Source: Bacteroidales bacterium (GTDB lineage Bacteria > Bacteroidota > Bacteroidia > Bacteroidales > Muribaculaceae). From it: DNA of 32,844 nucleotides. Of this stretch, positions 1 through 7,794 are shown in pieces. Numbering within the stretch: the first letter of the stretch is position 1; every line of letters begins with the position of its first letter. Both the position numbers and the translations under genes were made by a program. Under the pieces are notes generated by a model. The model did no database searches. It saw only the letters and a list, made by a program, of their open reading frames with translations, and had not been told where the DNA came from. The stretch is from NCBI GenBank assembly GCA_020860445.1, contig JAJBUH010000034.1:1-32844 (forward strand). Reading direction: 5' to 3'.

Positions 1-24
1 TTAAAACTCTTTGGAAAGAAAAAT

Positions 25-1067
25 ATGAGAAACGACTCAACCAAACCAATTAGAGTGGTCAGCCTTTTTTCAGGAGGAGGAGGACTAGATTTGGGCTTTT
101 TATGGGCTGGCTTTAAGATAATCTGGGCAATAGACAATGCGCCAGATGCGGTGGCTACCTATAAAAAAATATAGGAGACCATATTTTACTAGCGGACATA
201 AACTCAATTAATCCAAGTGATATCCCAGCATGTGACCTAATTATCGGAGGCCCTCCCTGCCAGTCCTTTTCCTTGGCGGGTAAAAGACAGACCGAAGATA
301 AAAGAGGTCAATTGATATGGAAGTACATGGATATCTTAAGGGAAAAACGACCAAAAGTTTTTCTTTTTGAGAATGTGCAAGGTCTTTTATCAGCAAGGAA
401 CTCGAGAAAAGAAAAGATAATAGATTTATTAGGTAAAGAATTTCGTGATTTAGGTTATTCAATCATTAGTAAACTGATTAACGCTGCCGATTATGGAGTT
501 CCTCAAATTCGACAACGGGTGATTATTATAGGCCACAACCAGAATGTCGCCCTAGATTTCCCCCAAAAAACTCATAGTGAGAATGGTGGAGATGGATTAT
601 TGCCATACGTTAGCGTAAAAGAAGCGATTGGAGATTTACCAGCACCTACTATAGATTCTTTGATTGATCACTGCCCTCCGACAATGAGTGAACTTGACCG
701 TTTTATCGTTTCTCATGTAAAACCTGGAGGCAACTATATGGATATCCCCCAGACAGTGAATTCGACAAGAATACGGCGTTTGCAACGCGAGGGAGGTCAT
801 ACTACTTGTTATGGGCGCATGCATCCTGATAAACCGTCCTATACCATTAATACATATTTTAATCGGCCTAATGTAGGATGTAATATACACTATTCGGAAG
901 ATCGACTTATTACTGTTCGCGAGGCTATGCGCCTTCAATCTTTTCCGGATTCCTTCAAAGTAGTGGCAAGGAGCAAACAAGCAAAGAATACTATCATAGG
1001 TAATGCTGTTCCTCCATTATTGGCATATAAATTAGCTTTATCATTAAAGAAAGTTTTTGACTCATGA
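25..1067 (+). pseudogene. DNA cytosine-5 methyltransferase, frameshifted at an A7 tract
   Basis: The protein would transfer a methyl group from S-adenosylmethionine to C5 of cytosine at a specific site, as the modification half of a restriction system. The ATG at 25 opens a 49-codon frame with motif I (FSGGGGLDLGF) that stops at TAG 172-174. From base 165 the next frame continues without a stop to TGA 1065-1067 and carries GGPPCQSFS with the catalytic Cys (about residue 79 after repair), ENV, QIRQRV (QxRxR, motif VIII), a target recognition region, and IGNAVPP (motif X). Adding one A to the tract at 163-169 restores a 347-residue enzyme, a normal length for single-specificity m5C methyltransferases. 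The break could be a real mutation, phase variation, or a sequencing error. The stop overlaps the next start as ATGA, so the two genes are probably translationally coupled. The recognition site cannot be read from the sequence. Confidence 0.87.
163..169 (+). repeat. A7 homopolymer at the methyltransferase frameshift
   Basis: Seven A residues follow TAT codon 46. In the upstream frame they run straight into TAG; with eight A residues the frame would continue into the conserved catalytic part. Homopolymers like this are both slippage-prone contingency sites and common error sites in some sequencing chemistries. Confidence 0.9.
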
Positions 1068-3604
1068 TATCCTATCAAGATAAGGAAGTAGAAGTTTGTC
1101 ACCCAATTTGTGAGAAAGCCCTAACTGGAGCTTTGGAAAAGCTTGGCCTTTCTCATATGTATAGGGTCAGGCACCATATCATGGCTGGGAGCCTGGAAAT
1201 GGATTTTGGTATTGTCAATAATCACACAGAGAAAATTTTGTGTGTGATAGAGGTGAAACGTACTCCTGCCGCAGTAAATAGCTCAAGATATCAATATCAA
1301 GCAATGTCCTATATCCAGCAATTGCGTCCATCTATGCTGGAACGTCCATTCTATATCCTCACTAATCTGGAATATTCTTATTTATTCCGGTACGATGTAC
1401 GTTATCCCAGTGCCTATCAACAAATTATAGAGCCTGGCCTAAGGTTCAATAGTCTATTTAGTTCTACTGAGGATGAATCGGAATATTGTTCTCGGGTTGC
1501 TAATCATTTTGCTGATCTCTTGAAGGATGTAGTCGAGGATAAAAGAGAGTATGTAAAAGGTGTAGAGGACATTATATCTTCTTTGTTGGAGTATAGAAAT
1601 AATGTGGGTCAATGGAAGAGCAGATTCGCAAGATTTGCCTATGAGTATATTCGTGGGGCCTTTTCCCTTCCGCCAAGAAATCAGAATTTACCTAATATAC
1701 GGGGGTATGCTCAACGTTTGTCGGCCCTGGAAAATACTTTCCGTAGAATTGATTTCGATGGAATATTTCAGTTGACCGCTGACACCTACGAAGAAACTCC
1801 GCATATAAAAGAGGAAGTACTAAATGCTGCCTATAGATTAGGACATCATAATGTAGATGCAGATGAATTGGTCACTCATCTCCATCAACTCTTATCAAGA
1901 GGCCATGAGCAAGAAGGCGAGGTCCCTACCGATATTGAATTGGCCAGAGTGATGGGCCTTATTGTTAGTCATTTTTGTCCTGGGATAGATGGATACGTCT
2001 GTGACCCTGCAGCTGGAAGTGGAAATCTGTTGTCTAATATTAATGAGTTCTATCCATCATTACGTCCTGGTCAGATTAAAGCGAATGATATTAATCCTTT
2101 GCTCCTACAATTGTTGACACTGCGTCTCGGTCTGAAGTTCCCATCTTCTATTTCACAAGGGAATTCTCCCATAGTATCGACCTTAGATATCATAGACTTG
2201 ACTCATGATTATTTTCAGGATGTAGATGTCATAATCATGAATCCTCCTATGGTAGCAGGAATATCAGTAAGACAGAAAACTCAAGAAATTTACAAACGTG
2301 TCCGAGCATTAGGAGTGACACCAATTACTAATCAAGGACCAGTTCCACTGGAAATGGCTTTGTTGGAACTCCTAACTGCTTTATGTGGTTCAAAGACTTT
2401 GATATGCTCATTGATTCCCAAAACCCATTTGACAGGTTTGGGAAAAAGTGATATGGCATTCCGAAAGTTCTTGATAGAATCCTTTGGGCTGAAACTTATC
2501 TTTAACTATCCTGGAAATGATATTTTTGAAAATGTCAATAGAGATACAGTAATTATCGTTGGTAAGCCTCATGAGCGTGTAGAAGAGATTAGTTTTCTAT
2601 CTACCCTTACCCCTATTCCCAACTTGGATTTCCCCTCACTGAAAGGAACTTTAGCTGCCAATCACGATTGTGAAATTGATAGTATAAATATTAAACATCT
2701 TTTAACCTCAACGCTTTTAAATAGGGTTGAGTGTTGGGATATTCTGTATCCTATAAATGACGAAATTGATGAGTTCATTAAGAAATATCAGATGGATTCT
2801 GACTGTTTCGTCTCACTTGGATCTTTCGCTTCTAAAATCGTAAGAGGAAAAATTGGCAATAGTGGAGCCACTCGCCTATCGTTTATTAGTCAATCTCCTA
2901 ATATTTTCAAAGCTCTAAAAAGATCTGATCGGCAATCCCTATACCCAGCTCTTAACAAAGCAACTCTGATGGCTCTTGAAGTGGGTCAAGGAGACGAGAA
3001 GTATCTTTCCTTTAAAGAATTAAGCCCCAGAAGGAGAAGTAACATAATTGCCCAGTACCTCTCTGGTCCGCAGCATACTGGGAGGCAACCCAAGAAGGTG
3101 AAAACCCAACTTGAATTAGTTGAAATCATGCTTAAGGAATCAGAATTAATTACCAAAGAGAATACAATTCTAATTCCTCGTAATTTAAGAGTGCATGGTA
3201 AGGCCTATCGGTGCTCTTATGATACCTATGTGTCCACCAACTTTCTGGAAATCCCTATGGAAGATGAGACACTTTCTCGGCTTTATGGCTCATGGTGTAC
3301 TACTATTTTTTATCAATTAATGTGTGAACGTCACTGTAAGAACCATGAGGGGGCCCGAAAGATGGAGAGCGCTCAAATAGCAAAAACCAGAGTTCCAGAT
3401 TTGGGTTTTGTTAAAGAGTTTGCAAAAGAATTATTGGAAAGAATTGGAGAATTTGAGTATTTTGTTACTCTACAAGATCCCCAAGTAAGAAGAGTGGATA
3501 GAGTATGGGCTTCATTTTTATTTGGAGATAGAGCTGAAGAGGCTTTGTCAGAAGCCCAAATTCTACTGATGAGAGCTGCAAATATTCGCAATCCTAAACC
3601 ATAG
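1064..3604 (+). CDS. PD-(D/E)XK nuclease / N6-adenine methyltransferase fusion (type IIG-like restriction enzyme)
   Basis: The 846 residues look like a single-chain restriction-modification enzyme. Residues 1-125 resemble the HsdR N-terminal nuclease fold: Asp47 in EMDFGIV, then ILCVIEVKRT with Glu63 and Lys65, then a Gln-rich YQYQAMSY helix. Residues 240-540 are a gamma-class N6-adenine methyltransferase: DPAAGSGNLL (about 314-323) binds S-adenosylmethionine and IMNPPM (about 392-396) is the catalytic NPPY/F/W-type motif with an unusual Met in the last place. Residues 590-846 would hold the target recognition part, but I see no diagnostic motif there. Nuclease-helical-methyltransferase-recognition is the order in type IIG/IIL enzymes such as MmeI. 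The start overlaps the upstream cytosine methyltransferase by ATGA, which argues for a shared defence function. It could instead be a modification-only or modification-dependent enzyme. Confidence 0.78.
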   Translation: MISYQDKEVEVCHPICEKALTGALEKLGLSHMYRVRHHIMAGSLEMDFGIVNNHTEKILCVIEVKRTPAAVNSSRYQYQAMSYIQQLRPSMLERPFYILTNLEYSYLFRYDVRYPSAYQQIIEPGLRFNSLFSSTEDESEYCSRVANHFADLLKDVVEDKREYVKGVEDIISSLLEYRNNVGQWKSRFARFAYEYIRGAFSLPPRNQNLPNIRGYAQRLSALENTFRRIDFDGIFQLTADTYEETPHIKEEVLNAAYRLGHHNVDADELVTHLHQLLSRGHEQEGEVPTDIELARVMGLIVSHFCPGIDGYVCDPAAGSGNLLSNINEFYPSLRPGQIKANDINPLLLQLLTLRLGLKFPSSISQGNSPIVSTLDIIDLTHDYFQDVDVIIMNPPMVAGISVRQKTQEIYKRVRALGVTPITNQGPVPLEMALLELLTALCGSKTLICSLIPKTHLTGLGKSDMAFRKFLIESFGLKLIFNYPGNDIFENVNRDTVIIVGKPHERVEEISFLSTLTPIPNLDFPSLKGTLAANHDCEIDSINIKHLLTSTLLNRVECWDILYPINDEIDEFIKKYQMDSDCFVSLGSFASKIVRGKIGNSGATRLSFISQSPNIFKALKRSDRQSLYPALNKATLMALEVGQGDEKYLSFKELSPRRRSNIIAQYLSGPQHTGRQPKKVKTQLELVEIMLKESELITKENTILIPRNLRVHGKAYRCSYDTYVSTNFLEIPMEDETLSRLYGSWCTTIFYQLMCERHCKNHEGARKMESAQIAKTRVPDLGFVKEFAKELLERIGEFEYFVTLQDPQVRRVDRVWASFLFGDRAEEALSEAQILLMRAANIRNPKP

Positions 3605-3668
3605 GTATAATAGAACCAATAATTAGACAAGGTTGTTAATATTTATAAATTCTAAATGACAACCAGCT

Positions 3669-4256
3669 ATGAAGAAAATCGCGACTTATATGAGCTTGGC
3701 CATACTGGCTTTAGGTATGGCGGCATGCGACAACCGACCCAATGTGGTGGGCCAATGGCAAGGACAAATCAAGCAAAATGATGTGGGCTTCCAAGCCGAC
3801 TATACCGTCAGTCTGGGCTTTGGCGGTGATGGCAAGGCGTCGGCCTCGGTGCTCGCCGCTATGTCAGAACCAATGGCCGAGACCGACAGCATCGTTTCGC
3901 CTTATCAGTTTACAGCCTCTGGCACTGCTACCATGTCGGGCACTTGGCAATACGCCAAGGGCAAGGATGATGAGATTGTGATTACATTTGACCCCTCGTC
4001 GCTCGATGTGCAAGTTCAGCCTGAGGCAGTGGTGCAGCAAGAAAATGTCTTCACCAGCCAGCAAGATCCCGAAATGGAGGCTCTGAAACCTGGCGTGGCC
4101 GACAACCTGAAGGAGAAATTCACCGAGACTGTCCAGGCCAACGGCATGAACGTCACCATCACCCACGTCAAGGTCAAAAAGCCTCTGATGGAGTTTAAGT
4201 ACAAGGGCGAAAATTATGTCTTCAGGATGGCCAGCGGCCCCACTGGTGAGGAATAA
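3669..4256 (+). CDS. small lipoprotein, lipocalin-like start, function unknown
   Basis: The 195 residues begin with a type II signal peptide whose lipobox, LGMAAC, places the lipidated Cys at 20. The mature part starts NVVGQWQGQI, which resembles the first strand of lipocalin-like domains common in Bacteroidota lipoproteins. It continues as alternating beta-type segments (TATMSGTWQYAKG, NVTITHVKVKKP). A Glu/Gln-rich middle (about 115-150) may be a flexible insert. No catalytic motif is visible and I do not assign a function. The gene stands alone, 64 bases after the restriction genes, with a terminator of its own. It has the GC-richer composition of the rest of the window, so it marks the edge of the AT-rich island. 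Confidence 0.75.
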   Translation: MKKIATYMSLAILALGMAACDNRPNVVGQWQGQIKQNDVGFQADYTVSLGFGGDGKASASVLAAMSEPMAETDSIVSPYQFTASGTATMSGTWQYAKGKDDEIVITFDPSSLDVQVQPEAVVQQENVFTSQQDPEMEALKPGVADNLKEKFTETVQANGMNVTITHVKVKKPLMEFKYKGENYVFRMASGPTGEE

Positions 4257-4282
4257 TGGCAATATTTGTAATAATTAATAGA

Positions 4283-4307
4283 GCATCGGTCAGTGGCCGG
4301 TGCTTTT
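4283..4307 (+). terminator. rho-independent terminator after the lipoprotein gene
   Basis: GCATCGGTC and GGCCGGTGC pair over nine positions with two G-U pairs around a 3-base loop (AGT), followed directly by TTTT. It lies 26 bases after the lipoprotein stop and separates that gene from the glycosyltransferase at 4394. Confidence 0.7.
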
Positions 4308-4393
4308 AATTTGAAAACCTGAACTTATTGATGAAATCCATTGTTTGAAATAATGAAAAATACGCATTTCAACTAAATAAACACGATGAAGTT

Positions 4394-5536
4394 ATGAAGA
4401 GAGTATTGTTTGACGGCATAGCCTGTCAGAATGAAAATAACAAGAAGCAGCAGCGCGGCGGCTCGGAATATGGCAAGCATATTCTGCGCATGGCGCTCGA
4501 TAGGGGTTACAACTTCGACATCGTGCTCTACAACGGGTACACCACTCCCGACGACCTTTCAGAACTTCTTTTGAGATTTCCGCAGAGCCAGGTGCACTAT
4601 GTAGAGGATCGCACGGAGCTCTACGATCTGATCGATAAGGGCGATTATGATGTGTTCTACACCACCTATCCCTACACCTATACCGATTACTCGTGCAACA
4701 CGCAGATGATATGCGTGGTGCAAGGGTTGAGGAAAATCGAGTGTCCCTGGGACGATGAGGCTTGGCGCAGCGAGCGCAAGCTGTTCTATCGCATCTTGGG
4801 ACGCCTTTGCCCCAGCATGATGAGCCGTGTGATGAAGAAGAGAAACATGCTCGAACTCTCCACGCTGTTCACCCTGCCTCACGTGAGAATCATAGCTACA
4901 TCTGAGCACACCAAATATTCGCTGCTCAATTTCTTCCCATCGCTCCAACCGCGCAACATACGCGTGTATTATCCTTATGTCTCGACCAACCAGCTTGGGC
5001 CTGACGAATACATTGGCAACTATTTCTTGCTGCTCAATGCCAACCAGTATGAAAAGAACATACCCATGGCCATCGAGGTGCTCGACCGCCTGTTCACCGA
5101 GGAGCGTCTTGGCAACAAGCATGTGATGGTGACCGGCGTGCAGCCCGAGGAGAAGATGAGCAAGATTAAGAATAAGGACAGATTCCTGTTCCTGCCTTAT
5201 GTGCCAACCGAGATGGTCAACAAACTGTATCGCGAGGCATTCTGCCTGATATACCCCTCGCTCAACGAGGGTTTCGGTACAGCGCCCATCAAGGCTATGG
5301 CTTGCGGCGTGCCGGTGATCGCATCATCGGCAACAAGCATACCCGAGGTCTGCGGCGGAGCGGCCATGTATTTCTCGGCCGACAATCCCAACGACCTGGC
5401 CAACCGCATATTGCAAGTCACCCTCAATGACTGGCAGCGCAAGCGTCTGCGCGACGAGGGCCTGCGCCGCGTCGACTACCTGCTCGACAAGCAGCAGCGC
5501 GAAATCGACCAGTGCCTGCAATACATATTTGGGTAA
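4394..5536 (+). CDS. GT4-like glycosyltransferase, paralogue A
   Basis: The 380 residues have the GT-B fold pattern: an N-terminal acceptor-side domain starting MKRVLFDGIACQ with a GGSEYGKHIL loop at 22-31, and a C-terminal nucleotide-sugar domain with FLLLNANQYEKN (about 211-222), IYPSLNEGFG and PEVCGG. It would transfer a sugar from a nucleotide donor to a growing glycan at the cytoplasmic face. In the EX7E element the first Glu (292) is present but the second position (300) is Lys (EGFGTAPIKAMACG). The protein is closely similar along its whole length to the product of 8957-10222, which lies in the opposite orientation at the other end of this cluster and has the same Lys. Donor and acceptor cannot be predicted. 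The start is supported by the matching N-terminus of the paralogue. Confidence 0.87.
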   Translation: MKRVLFDGIACQNENNKKQQRGGSEYGKHILRMALDRGYNFDIVLYNGYTTPDDLSELLLRFPQSQVHYVEDRTELYDLIDKGDYDVFYTTYPYTYTDYSCNTQMICVVQGLRKIECPWDDEAWRSERKLFYRILGRLCPSMMSRVMKKRNMLELSTLFTLPHVRIIATSEHTKYSLLNFFPSLQPRNIRVYYPYVSTNQLGPDEYIGNYFLLLNANQYEKNIPMAIEVLDRLFTEERLGNKHVMVTGVQPEEKMSKIKNKDRFLFLPYVPTEMVNKLYREAFCLIYPSLNEGFGTAPIKAMACGVPVIASSATSIPEVCGGAAMYFSADNPNDLANRILQVTLNDWQRKRLRDEGLRRVDYLLDKQQREIDQCLQYIFG

Positions 5537-5540
5537 TTTT

Positions 5541-5622
5541 GCTCGATATTATCGATAATATCGATAATATCGATACTATCGAGAATTGTCGAGAGCTCTC
5601 GAGAATTGTCGAGAATTATCGA
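5541..5622. repeat. TCGA-rich intergenic element, copy 1
   Basis: A run of ATCGAT/AATATCGATA words is followed by a 42-bp core at 5581-5622. Its centre is the perfect palindrome TCGAGAGCTCTCGA and its right side repeats GAGAATTNTCGA. The core recurs at 27186 and 29018 with two differences. Here it lies between convergent genes (ends at 5536 and 5628). There is no T-run after it, so a terminator role is not shown. Confidence 0.85.
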
Positions 5623-5627
5623 GGCCA

Positions 5628-6596
5628 CTATTTCTTATTGCTAATTTGTTGATAGAGAGCATATAGCTTATCGGCTACGGCATCAATGCCGTAGCCTTTT
5701 TTTAGGAAAGCCTCGCGCCCATGAAATTGGGCGTGGTCGGCGCGCAATACCTTGTCGGCCGCTTCAGCCAACTCCTCGGCGGTAAATCCTTTTGTCACGT
5801 AGCATCCCGGTATGTCGCCCATCATCTCGCCGACATTGCCTACTGGCGTGCTCACTACTGGTGTGTTGCAGCATAGACATTCCTTGACGGAATTGGGCGA
5901 TCCCTCAAAATCGCTGCTGATCATGTGCAAATCAATGGCATTCATGATCGTTGGTATCTGCTCGCGCGGCGTATTTGACAGTTCTATGGATACGATGTCG
6001 TGGCCGTATTTGTCGCGTAGCAGGGCAAGCGCTTGGTCATAACGGTCTTTGCGCTTTTGGGTGCGTTTGCCTTTGTTTGAATCCATATACAGGATGTAGC
6101 GCTTGTCTTGATCCCAACCCAGGGTGCGTCGAGCCTCGGCTCGGTCCATCGGATGGAAAAATTCGCTATTGCAACCGTTGGGCAAGTATACGCATTTGCT
6201 GAGCTGCAGATACCGTGACGGATTGTTTTTGATTATGATTTTGTTGTAGAATGGGTACAGCAGCCAAAACACCCACTTGCCATATTCGCGGTCGGGGTCG
6301 TTTTGGTAGGATAGAATACATTTGTTGAACAATGCGCCCCCCGACAGCAAAAATATCAACCCCGACACCGCATGGTGGCAATGCACCATGTCATAGCGGT
6401 TGCGGAATATATGGCCCATCATCTTGAATACCGACTTAACATGCTGCTTCATCCCGCCGTTCTCCTTGCCATTTGAGTAGAATAGGGTATTCTCGGCTCC
6501 GAGTTTGGCCACACTCTCGGCTTGCTCCTTCATAAAAATGCCGAAGATGGGGAATCTCTCAGTGGGATAATTGGATGTTACTTGCAGTACCTTCAT
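5628..6596 (-). CDS. glycosyltransferase family 4
   Basis: The 322-residue protein starts MKVLQVTSNYPTERFP, the usual first strand of GT4 enzymes. It has the complete EX7E element (EGSPNSVKE) followed by CNTPVVSTPVGNVGEMM. A longer frame opens at 6665, but its extra 23 residues are encoded by low-complexity TTTTTCATTTTT sequence, so I take the ATG at 6596. The gene is last in a - strand series (10222, 8847, 7760, 6596) that probably forms one transcript. The likely role is adding one sugar in extracellular polysaccharide, O-antigen-like glycan or protein-glycan assembly. Donor and acceptor are unknown. The middle (YILYMDSNKGKRTQKRKDRYD) is richer in basic residues than usual. Confidence 0.87.
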   Translation of the reverse strand: MKVLQVTSNYPTERFPIFGIFMKEQAESVAKLGAENTLFYSNGKENGGMKQHVKSVFKMMGHIFRNRYDMVHCHHAVSGLIFLLSGGALFNKCILSYQNDPDREYGKWVFWLLYPFYNKIIIKNNPSRYLQLSKCVYLPNGCNSEFFHPMDRAEARRTLGWDQDKRYILYMDSNKGKRTQKRKDRYDQALALLRDKYGHDIVSIELSNTPREQIPTIMNAIDLHMISSDFEGSPNSVKECLCCNTPVVSTPVGNVGEMMGDIPGCYVTKGFTAEELAEAADKVLRADHAQFHGREAFLKKGYGIDAVADKLYALYQQISNKK

Positions 6597-6634
6597 CGTG
6601 AAAATGAAAAATGAGTAGTGAAAAATGAAAAATA
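6597..6634 (-). repeat. low-complexity TTTTTCATTTTTCA tract before the GT start
   Basis: Read on the - strand, the bases just before the ATG at 6596 consist of ATTTTTCATTTTTCAC-type repeats. The same kind of tract precedes the GNAT start at 10735, and a related TTACTTATTACTCATTA tract precedes argD. It is unstructured and pyrimidine-rich, and contains no Shine-Dalgarno sequence. Confidence 0.7.
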
Positions 6635-6665
6635 ATCTCTGAGTGTTAGCCTCAGAGACATCCAT

Positions 6666-7760
6666 TCATTTCTTGAAAGAGTTGTAGAGGTCTGAGGTTT
6701 GGGCGGCGATGTGGTCCCAATCGTAGGGGGTGAGGTTGTAGGTGCGCGGGGTGGCCTTGGCGGCAAGCTTTTCCTTGAGGCGAGTGGCCAAGGCATCGAC
6801 ATTGCCGACTGGGAAGAAATCTGCAGCCTCGAGGGCTGATATCTTGTTGGCTGGGATGTCGCTGACTATGGCATCGAGATTGTAGCTCATGGCCTCGAGC
6901 AGGGCTATGGGCAGCCCCTCGTGATATGATGGAAGCACAAACAGGGAGGCATGGCTCATCACCTCGTTGAGCTTTTCGCCTTTGATGAATCCAGTGAGCA
7001 CCACTCCGTGTTGGCGCGCCTGCTCCTTGAGCTGGGTGCTGTAATGGTCTTGGTGGTCACTGTCGCCAGCGATTACTAACTTGTAGCCCGGCACCTTGGC
7101 GCGGCTGAACGCCTCGATCAGGTCGTGAAAACCCTTTTCCTTGACAAAGCGGCCGATCGTCAGCACATATTTGTCATCAGGGCCGATGCCAAGCGATTCC
7201 AAATATTTTCTCGATTGACTCTTCGTGGGCATATTCACGCCGTTGTAGATCAGCGTGGTGTCGGTGCGGCCGTATTTTGACGATAGGATATTGGCGATGA
7301 CTTCAGAGATTACGATGATTTTGTTGCTCCAGCGTGCGCTTACGCGCTCTGACAGGCGCAGCACTCGCTTAGCCATCTTGCCCCATTTGGCGCGGTCGTA
7401 GTCGGGGCCGTGATGGGTCATCACCACCTTCATGCCGAGCAGTCGGGCCAGCGGCACAAGCAGCGACGGGCCGATGGTGTGGAAATGCACAATGTCGGGA
7501 TTGAGGGCGCGAGCCTTAAGCACGCCCAGGAATGTATGCGTGATGGCCTCGATGCTCTTTTTGCGCGGGGCGTAGACGTCGCATAGCTTCACCCCCTTGT
7601 ATTCCTTGAGAGGGGGCTGTTCGTTGACATACGGGGTGCGGCGTATTATAGTGATGTCATGACCCATGGCTGCGAGCCTCGGATACAGCTCTTCGCAATG
7701 GGTCTCTACGCCTCCCAATATGTTGGGTATGCCACGTGTGCCAACTACTACGACTTTCAT
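6666..7760 (-). CDS. glycosyltransferase family 4
   Basis: The 364 residues form a complete GT-B enzyme. The N-terminus VVVVGTRGIPNILGGVETHCEE is the GTRGIP...GGxE signature of a GT4 subgroup often found in rhamnan or exopolysaccharide clusters. THHGPDYDRAKWG and VISEVIANIL follow in the first domain, and TIGRFVKEKGFHDLIEAF, GYKLVIAGDSDH and the EX7E element EGLPIALLE in the second. The start is clear, 34 bases downstream of the radical SAM gene on the same strand. The next gene begins about 70 bases further along. Substrate assignment to rhamnose-type glycans is only a family tendency. Confidence 0.9.
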   Translation of the reverse strand: MKVVVVGTRGIPNILGGVETHCEELYPRLAAMGHDITIIRRTPYVNEQPPLKEYKGVKLCDVYAPRKKSIEAITHTFLGVLKARALNPDIVHFHTIGPSLLVPLARLLGMKVVMTHHGPDYDRAKWGKMAKRVLRLSERVSARWSNKIIVISEVIANILSSKYGRTDTTLIYNGVNMPTKSQSRKYLESLGIGPDDKYVLTIGRFVKEKGFHDLIEAFSRAKVPGYKLVIAGDSDHQDHYSTQLKEQARQHGVVLTGFIKGEKLNEVMSHASLFVLPSYHEGLPIALLEAMSYNLDAIVSDIPANKISALEAADFFPVGNVDALATRLKEKLAAKATPRTYNLTPYDWDHIAAQTSDLYNSFKK

Positions 7761-7794
7761 GCCTTCTTACATATCACTTTTTGTATATCTTTCG

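Noticed and set aside
160..174. Programmed -1 ribosomal frameshifting at the A7 tract
   Set aside because: In the reading frame the codons are TAT AAA AAA ATA, so a -1 slip would place the P-site tRNA on TAA. The tract is not a proper slippery heptamer in frame, and no following stem is evident.
5535..5542. TAATTTTG after the first glycosyltransferase as a promoter
   Set aside because: It overlaps the stop codon and points into a convergent junction with no + strand gene downstream until the arginine cluster.
5541..5622. TCGA-rich runs as a CRISPR array
   Set aside because: The words are only 6-12 bases with no unique spacers of constant length and no cas genes. They are palindromic simple repeats.
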